64,000 nt of DNA, taken from NCBI GenBank assembly GCA_050304135.1, contig JBNLDC010000023.1, positions 7,960-71,959 on the forward strand, in the 5' to 3' direction. The position numbers and the translations under genes are program-made. The notes under the pieces are model-generated. The model made no database searches. It saw only the letters and a program-made list of their open reading frames with translations, and was not told the origin of the DNA. The stretch comes from JAFGNB01 sp050304135. GTDB lineage: Bacteria > Fibrobacterota > Chitinivibrionia > Chitinivibrionales > Chitinispirillaceae. Position 1 is the first letter of the stretch, and each line of letters opens with the position of its first letter. This document shows positions 19,127 through 27,039 of this stretch, one piece after another.

Positions 19127-20032
19127 TTACCGCCCGATATTGTTCATCGCCTTGAGAGCCCGTATATTATGCTCTTCATCATGGAATTCCTCAATTTCGG
19201 TGAACCCCCGCTTTTCAAGCCTTTTCTTCATTGCTTCGCCCTGACCGAGCCCGGTTTCAAACGCAAGCCATCCCTTATCGGTAATATACCGGGGCGCTTC
19301 ATTAATCAACGCCTGCAGAATTTTAATTCCGAAGGGTCCTCCATCAAATGCGAGCCGGGGCTCATACCCGATTATCTGTGTATTCATGGTATCGACCCGT
19401 CCGCTCGAGATATAGGGCGGGTTACAGGTGATTACATCAAATGTACCAAAAAAATCTTCATTTTCAAATGGTTTTAAAAGATCACCGCATCTGATATCCA
19501 TTCTATCCTGCAGGCTGAGAAATTCGGCATTTTTTCCTGCAAGATCTATCGCATCCGGGGAAAGGTCGGAGGCGTAAACGTATGCATCGGGAAAATGGTG
19601 TGCAATAAGGCATGCGATATTCCCCCCGCCGGTGCATACATCAAGGATATGAAGATCCTTTTTCTCTTTACTGAGTTGAGCGACGATTCCGAGTGCGGCT
19701 TTTCCCAGAATTTCGGTCTCTCTTCTGGGGATCAGAGCCCCGGGGCCTGCCAGCAGTTCAATATCCAGAAATTGCTGTCGGCCGGTGATGTGTTGAACCG
19801 GAACGCCGGATCGTCTTTTCTGATAGAATTCCATTAACTGATCATGTTGTTTTCCATTGAGGGGAGGAAGTTTTTGAAAACCTGCTCGCGCAATGGAAAC
19901 CGGGTTACCGGCAGCCGCACACCAGAGAGCGGCGATAGTGCTCTCCGGATTCTCCTCCGGCTTGTCGGGTAAAAAATCCAACTCTGCAGAGGCTTTTTGT
20001 ACCAGATCTTTAAAAAAGGCAGATTCCTTCAT
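19127..20032 (-). CDS. PrmC/HemK-like N5-glutamine methyltransferase
   Basis: A 301-residue class I SAM-dependent methyltransferase with all PrmC landmarks: HITGRQQFLD (residues about 81-90), LIPRRETE (100-107), SAM loop LDVCTGGGNIACL (130-142) and the catalytic NPPYIS at 204-209. PrmC methylates the GGQ glutamine of release factors RF1/RF2. It usually lies beside prfA, but here it overlaps by 4 bp (ATGA) with an acyl ligase gene and is followed by an ACP gene. That coupling suggests either a relocated housekeeping gene or a paralogue that methylates something in this pathway. The NPPY motif selects planar amide or amine nitrogens. Confidence 0.78.
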   Translation of the reverse strand: MKESAFFKDLVQKASAELDFLPDKPEENPESTIAALWCAAAGNPVSIARAGFQKLPPLNGKQHDQLMEFYQKRRSGVPVQHITGRQQFLDIELLAGPGALIPRRETEILGKAALGIVAQLSKEKKDLHILDVCTGGGNIACLIAHHFPDAYVYASDLSPDAIDLAGKNAEFLSLQDRMDIRCGDLLKPFENEDFFGTFDVITCNPPYISSGRVDTMNTQIIGYEPRLAFDGGPFGIKILQALINEAPRYITDKGWLAFETGLGQGEAMKKRLEKRGFTEIEEFHDEEHNIRALKAMNNIGR

Positions 20033-21609
20033 AATGATTTTTTTTCCAGTTCCGGTAAACCCTTCTTTGTTATTTTTCCGGTTTCAGTTTTTGGAAGGGC
20101 AGGTAAAAATACAACACGTTTGGGAACCATAAAATTTTCAAGGTTGGCCAGGCATGATTTTTTAATATCTTTTTCATTCAGCGAGACCCCATCACTGAGT
20201 GCGATATAGGCAACGATCGCTTCACCAAGGGTGTCGTCTTTTTCTCCCAGTACCGCCGCTTCACGAATTCCATGTATTCCGTAGAGAACATTTTCTACCT
20301 CGACCGGGCTTACCTTTTCTCCCCGGGTTTTAATAATATCATCGTTTCGTCCCAAAAAGTAGAGATCACCATCTTTATCCATCTTGAACCAGTCCTGGGC
20401 GCACAGGACAAATTCTCCCGGAAGCGGGCCGGGTCTGAGCATTTTACTGCTTAATTCAGGTTGTTTCCAGTACCCCTTCATGACGTGTTGCCCGCGAACG
20501 TGAAGAATTCCGGTTTCTCCGGGCCCGCATATTCTCCCTTCCGGGGAGAGTATATATGTTTCGGTACCGGGAATTGCTTTTCCGACGGAAGTGGGTTTTT
20601 TGTCTGCAAGTTCCGGTTCAAGATAACATACTCTTTTACACTCGGTGAGCCCGTACATCCGGTAAATCAGAGCGTTCGGAAATATCTGGTGCAGCGTTTC
20701 CTGGTAATCGACCGGAAGGGCGGCCGCGGTATTGGTAATTCTGGTTACCGAGGGAAAACAAAGCGGATTCTTGCGGTGCATGGTAACCATGGTGGCAAAA
20801 ATAGTCGGAACACCGGGAAAAACAGTAATTTCATGCTCGGTCATCCGTTTGAATGCAAGTGCGGGATACGTGAATGATCGTTCAAGTACGAGGGTAGCTC
20901 CGAGAGAAACAGACATGAGCAGCTGGTATAAGCCGTAATCGAATGCCATGGGCAGAACGTTCAGGATTCGATGATCTTTGGAAAGACGCAGATACTGGAT
21001 GAGGCTATGGGTAGTGAAAACCATTGCCGAGTGGGTCATCATGACCCCTTTGGGGTTGCCGGTTGAGCCGGATGTGTAAATCAAGGCAGCCAAATCAATA
21101 GACAATGCATTACATTGGGGCAGTAAGGATGATTCAGACTCTGCAATAATGGTATCAAACGACTCCAGCGGGCATTTCGCACTGGTGATATCAGGTGGGA
21201 GTGTGCCGGAACAGAAAATTCCCTGCAAGTGGATATTTTCCGCGACCGCCGGTAAAAAAACACTCTCCAGATGTCCATCGGTGATTAAAAAGGACGCCCC
21301 ACTGTCTTTGAGCATGTAGGATAGCTTTTCGACTTTGGTTTGTGGGTTGACAACCATGAAAACACCACCGGCCATAAGTACCCCGTAAATTGAGGCTGCG
21401 CAGGTGAAGGTGTTGTCCATGTATATAGCGACCCGGTCGCCCCTGGACAAACCTCGGGAGATCAGTGCTCCTGCACAACAACGGGATGTTTCCAGGAGTT
21501 GCCGGTAGGTAAACGCCTTACCTTCAGCTGTAATTGCCGTCTTCTCCGGACTGACCGCTGTTCTAAGAAAAAGGCTTTCCTGCAGAAGCCGTACTGGAGC
21601 ATGATGCAT
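20029..21609 (-). CDS. AMP-forming acyl-CoA/acyl-ACP ligase
   Basis: A 526-residue adenylate-forming enzyme. The core motifs are all there: ALIYTSGSTGNPKGVMMTHS (ATP-binding P-loop), YRMYGLTEC (A5 region), and GDLYFLGRNDDIIKTRGEKVSPVEVE (A7-A8 hinge). The conserved Lys for adenylation is in the GKITKKG element near the C-terminus. It activates a carboxylic acid as acyl-AMP and passes it to CoA or, here more likely, to the ACP encoded two genes on. The start chosen has AAGGAT upstream and lies 10 bp after the AsnB-like gene; a longer frame would run into that gene. It resembles the acyl-CoA ligases found in exosortase-linked EPS loci. Confidence 0.88.
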   Translation of the reverse strand: MHHAPVRLLQESLFLRTAVSPEKTAITAEGKAFTYRQLLETSRCCAGALISRGLSRGDRVAIYMDNTFTCAASIYGVLMAGGVFMVVNPQTKVEKLSYMLKDSGASFLITDGHLESVFLPAVAENIHLQGIFCSGTLPPDITSAKCPLESFDTIIAESESSLLPQCNALSIDLAALIYTSGSTGNPKGVMMTHSAMVFTTHSLIQYLRLSKDHRILNVLPMAFDYGLYQLLMSVSLGATLVLERSFTYPALAFKRMTEHEITVFPGVPTIFATMVTMHRKNPLCFPSVTRITNTAAALPVDYQETLHQIFPNALIYRMYGLTECKRVCYLEPELADKKPTSVGKAIPGTETYILSPEGRICGPGETGILHVRGQHVMKGYWKQPELSSKMLRPGPLPGEFVLCAQDWFKMDKDGDLYFLGRNDDIIKTRGEKVSPVEVENVLYGIHGIREAAVLGEKDDTLGEAIVAYIALSDGVSLNEKDIKKSCLANLENFMVPKRVVFLPALPKTETGKITKKGLPELEKKSL

Positions 21610-21619
21610 GGTTGATCCT

Positions 21620-23539
21620 TCAGGGTGAAATGAAATGGTCTGAAAGCAGCTGCGTTGATACCAGACCCGCAACCGCCATATCGTCCCGCTCACCAGTCCG
21701 CTCGGGAGGCTGCGTGCGAAGTTTTTCTATATACCTGCCCGTGATGTCCGCATTCAAACAACCCTTTTGTTCCAGGTGTTCTTTTTTGAGTAATTCGGCA
21801 CCCCGGTTGCCCTTTTCCGGATGGATAAAACATTCAGCAATGGGAGCCCTATACGGTTGCTTCGGTCTGTTGACAATGTCGGCAGGTAAATATGATTCGA
21901 ATGCTTTTTTTAAAAGAAATTTTTCGTTTAATACATCAATTTTATATCGTGGTGGAACGGTTGCCGCAAATTCAATCACACGGTGATCAAGAAAGGGAAA
22001 CCGGCCTTCAACCGAGTTTCCCATCATCATGCGGTCACCCTGACTGTTCAGAAGGTATCCCGACATGAAGAGTGATATTTCAAGGTATTGGGCGCGGCAA
22101 AGGGGATGCCATCGGAGAATATCCGGATCAATATATGCCTGCAAAGGTTCAAAGACATTCTTCTGTTCATTAAATTCGGTTTTGAAACCCTCGCTGAAAA
22201 ACTGTTTCATAAAGGACATGTTGTTCCACCTGATACGGTGGGAATAAAAAGGGTCATCAACGTCGACAAGTCCTTTTTTGAAAAAAGCCTGCCAGAAGGC
22301 TGGTGCGCTTTTGTTGACATAAGGATATATTGATTCCAGTAGCCGGGGCCGCAGGGAAGAGTGTGGGGATCTTGCCCAGAATCTCCGGATTTTATCTTCT
22401 TTGAAAATATTATAGCCTCCGAACATTTCATCGGCACCTTCACCGGTAAGAACTACTTTAATGTTATTGTCACGGACAAGCTTTGAGAGTGCGAGTAGAG
22501 GCGCGGGGGCGGTACGGATCATCGGGCGCTCGGCGAAATAGATAACCTCTGTAAACAGATCACCGATGGAATCCGTTGATACTTCGGTAAAGCGATGATC
22601 GGTTTCAAGAAAATCAATCATTGTCTGCTGATAGCTGCGCTCATCGAAGCTTTTATCATTAAATACCACCGAGAAGGTAATAAGATCGTTGTTATGGTGC
22701 TTTTTTACCAACGCGGTGATGATCGAAGAATCAAGACCCCCGCTGAGATATGCCGCAACCGGCACATCCGCCCGCAACCGTATGGCGGTTGCGTCATGGA
22801 GTACTTCGTTGAGCCGTTCTTTATAAAATGAGAGTGGCCGATCCTCATAGGTGCCGAGTTCGGGAAATTGCAGTTTCCACCATTGGTTGATACGAACACC
22901 ACGATCATCCACCGTCATGTAATGGCCGGGAGGGAGTTCACTGATTCCCTTGAAGGGCGTGCGCGGCGGGATATTCACCCAGATGGTGAAAATCTGTTCG
23001 AGTCCCACCGGATCCAGCTCTCGCCCTGCAGCAGGGTGCTCAAATATCGCCTTGATTTCGGAACCGAAAAGTATACCATGCTGGTATTTTTTATAGAACA
23101 GCGGGCGGATGCCAACCCGGTCGCGGGCAAGGATAAGGCGTTTTTTTACTGAATCCCACAGTGCAATACCGAACTGACCGTTGAGGTGGCTGAAGAAATT
23201 TTCTCCGTATTGCTCGTAACAGTGCACCAGAACTTCTGTATCGCTGCGGGTATAAAAACGGTGCCCTTTCTTTTCCAGTTCGTTCCGGAGTTCCGGATAG
23301 TTGAAAATTTCTCCGTTGAAGACCACCCATATTGTTTTATCTTCGTTGTGAATAGGCTGCGAGCCGCCGGCAAGGTCTATAATACTGAGCCTTCTCATAC
23401 CGATACCGATAGTACCATCGATGTGGAGACCTTGTTCATCCGGTCCGCGGTGATATAATTTCCGCACCATCTTTTCGAGGATGGGAAGTTCAACCTCGTG
23501 TGAAGAATCCTCGTAAAAAATTCCGGCTATCCCGCACAT
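21620..23539 (-). CDS. AsnB-type glutamine-dependent amidotransferase (asparagine synthase family)
   Basis: A 639-residue two-domain protein. It begins MCGIAGIF, so Cys2 is the glutaminase nucleophile (class II amidotransferase, residues about 1-210). A synthase domain follows with the PP-loop AYLSGGLDSSIITALV and VVLTGEGADEMFGGY. Asparagine synthases make Asn from Asp and Gln, but homologues in EPS clusters, including those linked to exosortase/PEP-CTERM and floc formation, are thought to amidate sugar or amino-acid substituents. It heads a tight minus-strand group with acyl ligase, PrmC-like, ACP and NadE-like genes. A GG-N10-GC element lies about 46 bp upstream of the ATG. Confidence 0.87.
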   Translation of the reverse strand: MCGIAGIFYEDSSHEVELPILEKMVRKLYHRGPDEQGLHIDGTIGIGMRRLSIIDLAGGSQPIHNEDKTIWVVFNGEIFNYPELRNELEKKGHRFYTRSDTEVLVHCYEQYGENFFSHLNGQFGIALWDSVKKRLILARDRVGIRPLFYKKYQHGILFGSEIKAIFEHPAAGRELDPVGLEQIFTIWVNIPPRTPFKGISELPPGHYMTVDDRGVRINQWWKLQFPELGTYEDRPLSFYKERLNEVLHDATAIRLRADVPVAAYLSGGLDSSIITALVKKHHNNDLITFSVVFNDKSFDERSYQQTMIDFLETDHRFTEVSTDSIGDLFTEVIYFAERPMIRTAPAPLLALSKLVRDNNIKVVLTGEGADEMFGGYNIFKEDKIRRFWARSPHSSLRPRLLESIYPYVNKSAPAFWQAFFKKGLVDVDDPFYSHRIRWNNMSFMKQFFSEGFKTEFNEQKNVFEPLQAYIDPDILRWHPLCRAQYLEISLFMSGYLLNSQGDRMMMGNSVEGRFPFLDHRVIEFAATVPPRYKIDVLNEKFLLKKAFESYLPADIVNRPKQPYRAPIAECFIHPEKGNRGAELLKKEHLEQKGCLNADITGRYIEKLRTQPPERTGERDDMAVAGLVSTQLLSDHFISP

Positions 23540-23585
23540 AGTGAATCCGATTTTTTATCATGTAAGGAAGAATACAGACTAATTG

Positions 23586-23599
23586 GCAATGAATTATCC
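23586..23599 (-). promoter_or_regulatory. Candidate sigma-54 promoter of the AsnB-headed group (weak)
   Basis: On the minus strand the sequence ATGGATAATTCATTGCC has the GG-N10-GC spacing of sigma-54 promoters, with a good -12 box (TTGC) but only TGG matched at -24. It lies about 46 bp upstream of the AsnB-like start codon. The rest of the 334-bp gap (23540-23873) shows one palindrome, listed separately, and no gene. The neighbouring PrsR-type activator has the GAFTGA loop needed for sigma-54, which is why this weak match is worth listing. Confidence 0.35.
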
Positions 23600-23706
23600 A
23601 TGCATGGTGAAAGATTTGGTATCGGCAAAAATTGAATCCTTGGAGCAGTTTGAAAACAGAAACCGTGCATTAGTAAGAATTATAACGTTTCCGGAATTTT
23701 ATTACC

Positions 23707-23724
23707 TTTATTGTGTACAATAAA
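23707..23724. promoter_or_regulatory. 18-bp palindrome upstream of the AsnB-headed group (candidate activator site)
   Basis: TTTATTGTGTACAATAAA is an inverted repeat with 8-bp arms around a GT centre, 108 bp or so upstream of the GG-N10-GC element. Position and symmetry suit an enhancer for a sigma-54 activator or an ordinary operator. There is no coding sequence around it. Confidence 0.35.
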
Positions 23725-23873
23725 TTTGCTATTTCTGTTGGTTGTGTTCCCCGAAACCCTGAAGAGGGGCTTAGGACCGTTGTCTCTTTCGGAGGAGGTG
23801 TTGCAATAATTTGCTAGTAGATTACACCGAAGAGAACAATACATCGAACAACAAGCCTTGTCAGTATCTGATG

Positions 23874-24764
23874 TTATTGCGGGAGTTTATCCGCATCGGA
23901 ATCATTACCCGCCGGGACTTCTCTCTGTTGTCCGGTTTTATCACCGGAATCTCCTCTACCCTCAATGACGTCTACAATCCTTTGACAAAAAAGCGGTGCA
24001 ACCTTTTCCGAGAATGTTTTATTGGGGTGAGAGTCGGCAGGGTCGACGGCGTAGTTGTCGAGCAGATACTGACCGCCTCCGGTTTCGAGCTTCTGAAAAT
24101 CCCAGAGGTAAATATTGTCGCCCGGTTTGTCCCATTCGGTTCTGACCCAGTCAAAAAACGCCCCAGCCCTCTTTGCGTTTTCGGGAGAAGTGGCAGCTTT
24201 GGTCAGTGCAGCACCGGTCCATACGATGAATTTTGTCCGAGGAAACTCTGATAATTTGGCAGAAAGGGCATTGTATTGCGCTTTATAATTCTGGATGGTT
24301 TTCACCGGGGAATCAGCTGAGCCCTTTGTTCCCTCATCATTAATACTGCTTACCGGAAAACAGTGTTTGAAAACAACCACATCGAATTCTTTGGTTATCA
24401 TTTCGAGTGTGGGTTCGTACTGGAATGGGGAATCCCCGGCGTGTTTGACCCAGATGTTCCAGTAGTCGTAGGGATTATTCCCATAATTAACGGGAAACCA
24501 CTGTTCCGTGATATGATATGGTTTTTTTGATTGAATGTTTTCAAACCATTGTTTAACCCCGCCCGACCAGATGTTATTTCCGGTACTGTGATGCAGGAAC
24601 AGAATGTTGACCGCACCGTTGCCGCTTGTTACCGGTTTTTTAAGGATTATCTCCGGTTTTGTTTTGGGACGCAAAAACGAGCGGATTCTCGAACGATTCA
24701 TATATGCCGTACCTAAACCAATTATAAGTACAACTACCACCATAATAATGTTTCTGTACATCAT
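23874..24764 (-). CDS. Membrane-anchored SGNH-hydrolase-like protein
   Basis: A 296-residue protein with an N-terminal membrane anchor (about residues 5-22) and a periplasmic domain. The order NILFLHHSTGNN near residue 52, VVVFKHCFPVS in the middle, and DPADSHPN near residue 255 suggests an SGNH/GDSL-like fold with a Ser in block I and an Asp-x-x-His pair (DSHP) in block V. Such enzymes deacylate or acylate glycans; AlgX/AlgJ-type members O-acetylate polysaccharides. It is separated by 334 bp from the AsnB-like gene downstream and lies head to head with a YdcF-like gene. The C-terminal 30 residues are charged and look disordered. Confidence 0.6.
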   Translation of the reverse strand: MMYRNIIMVVVVLIIGLGTAYMNRSRIRSFLRPKTKPEIILKKPVTSGNGAVNILFLHHSTGNNIWSGGVKQWFENIQSKKPYHITEQWFPVNYGNNPYDYWNIWVKHAGDSPFQYEPTLEMITKEFDVVVFKHCFPVSSINDEGTKGSADSPVKTIQNYKAQYNALSAKLSEFPRTKFIVWTGAALTKAATSPENAKRAGAFFDWVRTEWDKPGDNIYLWDFQKLETGGGQYLLDNYAVDPADSHPNKTFSEKVAPLFCQRIVDVIEGRGDSGDKTGQQREVPAGNDSDADKLPQ

Positions 24765-25049
24765 ACATCTCCAAAAAAGTACACATTATGCAAATTAGCG
24801 GCATTTGCTACGATATCGTAACAAGAAAAAGTAGCGTAACTAATTAACTTATTTATACTACCTGATTCAGGCCTCAGGAATAAAATCGAAAAAATCAAAA
24901 TACTATCTGACTCAACGTTTATGTAAAATGCAAGCCTGTTCATCCACTTGATTGTGGGGGCAAACGTGTTGTTTTTTTTATTTTGAAGTGAAATTTGGGC
25001 AAATAGCAGAGCAATGGATGTTTTGGTGGAATTATGGTATTTTTATTGA

Positions 25050-25808
25050 GTGAAAAAGAACCATTGGATTAAAATTGTATCGGTTGTTATTTGCTCCATT
25101 GCCGGTTTGTATCTTCTGGCTCTGCTTCTGTTGTCGATTCCATTTACCGTTCCAGCGTATTTTAAAGATTTTTCCGAACCGTTGATTTCTGTTCCCGATG
25201 TTCGCCCCGATACCTGTGCAGATGCACTCTACATACTTGGCGGGTCAGAAAAAAGTGTGAACAACCATATCAACACGGCAATAAACCGTTATCATTCAGG
25301 AGCAACCCGCAGGATCATTTTTTTTAATTCAACAGCGAAAGAAGAATATGATCCTGCGTTAGGGCGTAACCTCACTAAAAACGAGTGGATCACCAAACAG
25401 CTCATAAAAGGGGGGGTACCCCGGAACAGTATACGTATCATGCCCTTCAGGGAAGGTTTATTTGGTACCCTTTCCGAAGCACGTACCGTTTCTGAGTATG
25501 TAAAAGCGAAGGATTACGCTTCGATAATCCTTGTTTCTTCGCCGGGCCATACCCGCAGGGTTTCACTCTGTTTTGGTCACTATTTTAAAGGCAAAAATAT
25601 TTCAATGTATATTGAGCATTCAAAGGATCCCTTTTACTTCAGGGAAATGGTTCTTGAGTTCTTTAAATTGCAGGTGTATCGGGTGATTATTGCAATCGAT
25701 GGTTTTTTGGGGAAAAAAGGGCATAATGGTTGGGAGGTCAGGCAGACTCTGCAGCTCGATCAGCAACTTCCAAGCAACAGTGTGGGAAAGTCTATAGCTT
25801 ACAACTAA
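25050..25808 (+). CDS. YdcF-like DUF218 membrane protein (GTG start)
   Basis: A 252-residue protein with one N-terminal membrane segment (about residues 8-30) and a DUF218 domain: ALYILGGSEKSVNNHINTAI, the basic GATRRIIFF strand, ARTVSEYVKAKDYASIILVSSPGHTRRVSL. DUF218 proteins (YdcF, SanA/ElyC-like) affect envelope polysaccharide and peptidoglycan precursor use; the biochemistry is not settled. The start is a GTG at 25050; no better ATG is in frame and the ribosome-binding site is weak. It is the only plus-strand gene in a long minus-strand block, and its 3' end overlaps the convergent aminotransferase gene by 17 bp. Confidence 0.75.
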   Translation: MKKNHWIKIVSVVICSIAGLYLLALLLLSIPFTVPAYFKDFSEPLISVPDVRPDTCADALYILGGSEKSVNNHINTAINRYHSGATRRIIFFNSTAKEEYDPALGRNLTKNEWITKQLIKGGVPRNSIRIMPFREGLFGTLSEARTVSEYVKAKDYASIILVSSPGHTRRVSLCFGHYFKGKNISMYIEHSKDPFYFREMVLEFFKLQVYRVIIAIDGFLGKKGHNGWEVRQTLQLDQQLPSNSVGKSIAYN

Positions 25809-27021
25809 TTCCTGCAGCTTGAGCAATAACTTCCACAATCCTCCCGATATCCTTCGCCGTTACAAACTTATGGCACGGCAGAGTGAGCAACCGTAGCGCA
25901 ATATTCTGTGCGTGTACCGAACGTTGGTCCGGAGGAATATTCAGCTGAGGAATCCGGTCAATAGCCTCCGGGTAGGTTCGGGCAATTCCCAGACCATTTC
26001 GCCTTCCTTCATGAAACACCATTGCAGCTGTTTTTTCAGAATCGAATAGAACCGGAAACCTGATGCTGGGGGTCGGAGCAGACGGGTTCCAGAAGGTTTG
26101 TATTGAATTCAATTGGGACAAACCATTGTAATAGTGTTGAGCACAGCCCATTCGTACCGCATTGAATGCGGTGAGTCGCTTGATCCAGTTGCCCGCGAAT
26201 CCAGCCTGAATACCACTTAACGTATGCGTCGGGAAATCCGGTTCGAAAAGCGTTTCACCCAGCTTAAGAAACGGCAGGTTTGCAGGTAAAGTAAAGAAAC
26301 GCGGGTTAATGAGTAAAAACATGGCTAATGTCTGTAGTAAAAGTTTTATAAGTTCTTTTGAGGAATACCCGGTAATAGAATCTATTCTTTTTTGAAGAAC
26401 CGAGGCGAATGGTTCATGGTCGGTAAGGAGTATTCCTCCTTCACCGGCAGAGAGGGCCTTCCCTCTGCCCAGACTGAACAGTATCACATCACCTGTGCAG
26501 AGCTGTGGATGCCCGGCAAGTGCGGTGCCCATTGCCTGGGCGGCATCCTCAATAATAGTTACCGTAGTTCCCGCAAGCAGTTTCCGTACACGGTCAATAT
26601 TGGCCGGCAGTCCAAAAAGATGGGTCGGACATACTGCAAGCAGATGGTTGTTATTCCGGATAATTTCCCGGAGTGCGGATTCATCAAAATCAAGTGTTGA
26701 CGGATCGGTTTCACACGGAATCACCGTGCATCCAGCATCAATTATCGCAGAGGGAACAGAATAACAGTTGAATGCAGGTACCACTACCCCTTTACAGTCA
26801 GGTTGAAGGGTGCGAAGTGTATGCAATGCTTCAGCGAGGGCGGCTTTACCAGAGGAATAACTGAAACAGAATTTTTTATTGAGTTGTCCTGATAACGATG
26901 CATGAAATTGCCGGATGGTTGCAGACGGATTGAAAACACCAGTAAGTCCGGACAATAAATCGGTAACGGAATGAGGGGAAGCTGCCGGAGGAAGAGTACT
27001 TGTTTTGTTGAAAAGGTTCAT
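25792..27021 (-). CDS. DegT/DnrJ/EryC1/StrS-family aminotransferase-like protein
   Basis: A 409-residue fold type I PLP enzyme of the sugar aminotransferase family. FSYSSGKAALAEALHTL holds the PLP-phosphate-binding loop and IIEDAAQAMGTALAG the ring-stacking Asp/Ala region. The segment where the PLP Lys is expected reads FSLGRGKALSAGEGG, which supplies a Lys. The substrate would be a nucleotide-linked keto sugar. The C-terminal third is more divergent than in ArnB-type members and than the family member at 43724-44896. It starts 18 bp after the exosortase gene, so it is probably in the exosortase operon. Confidence 0.75.
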   Translation of the reverse strand: MNLFNKTSTLPPAASPHSVTDLLSGLTGVFNPSATIRQFHASLSGQLNKKFCFSYSSGKAALAEALHTLRTLQPDCKGVVVPAFNCYSVPSAIIDAGCTVIPCETDPSTLDFDESALREIIRNNNHLLAVCPTHLFGLPANIDRVRKLLAGTTVTIIEDAAQAMGTALAGHPQLCTGDVILFSLGRGKALSAGEGGILLTDHEPFASVLQKRIDSITGYSSKELIKLLLQTLAMFLLINPRFFTLPANLPFLKLGETLFEPDFPTHTLSGIQAGFAGNWIKRLTAFNAVRMGCAQHYYNGLSQLNSIQTFWNPSAPTPSIRFPVLFDSEKTAAMVFHEGRRNGLGIARTYPEAIDRIPQLNIPPDQRSVHAQNIALRLLTLPCHKFVTAKDIGRIVEVIAQAAGISCKL

Positions 27022-27039
27022 TCTGACTTCTCTGCGGAC

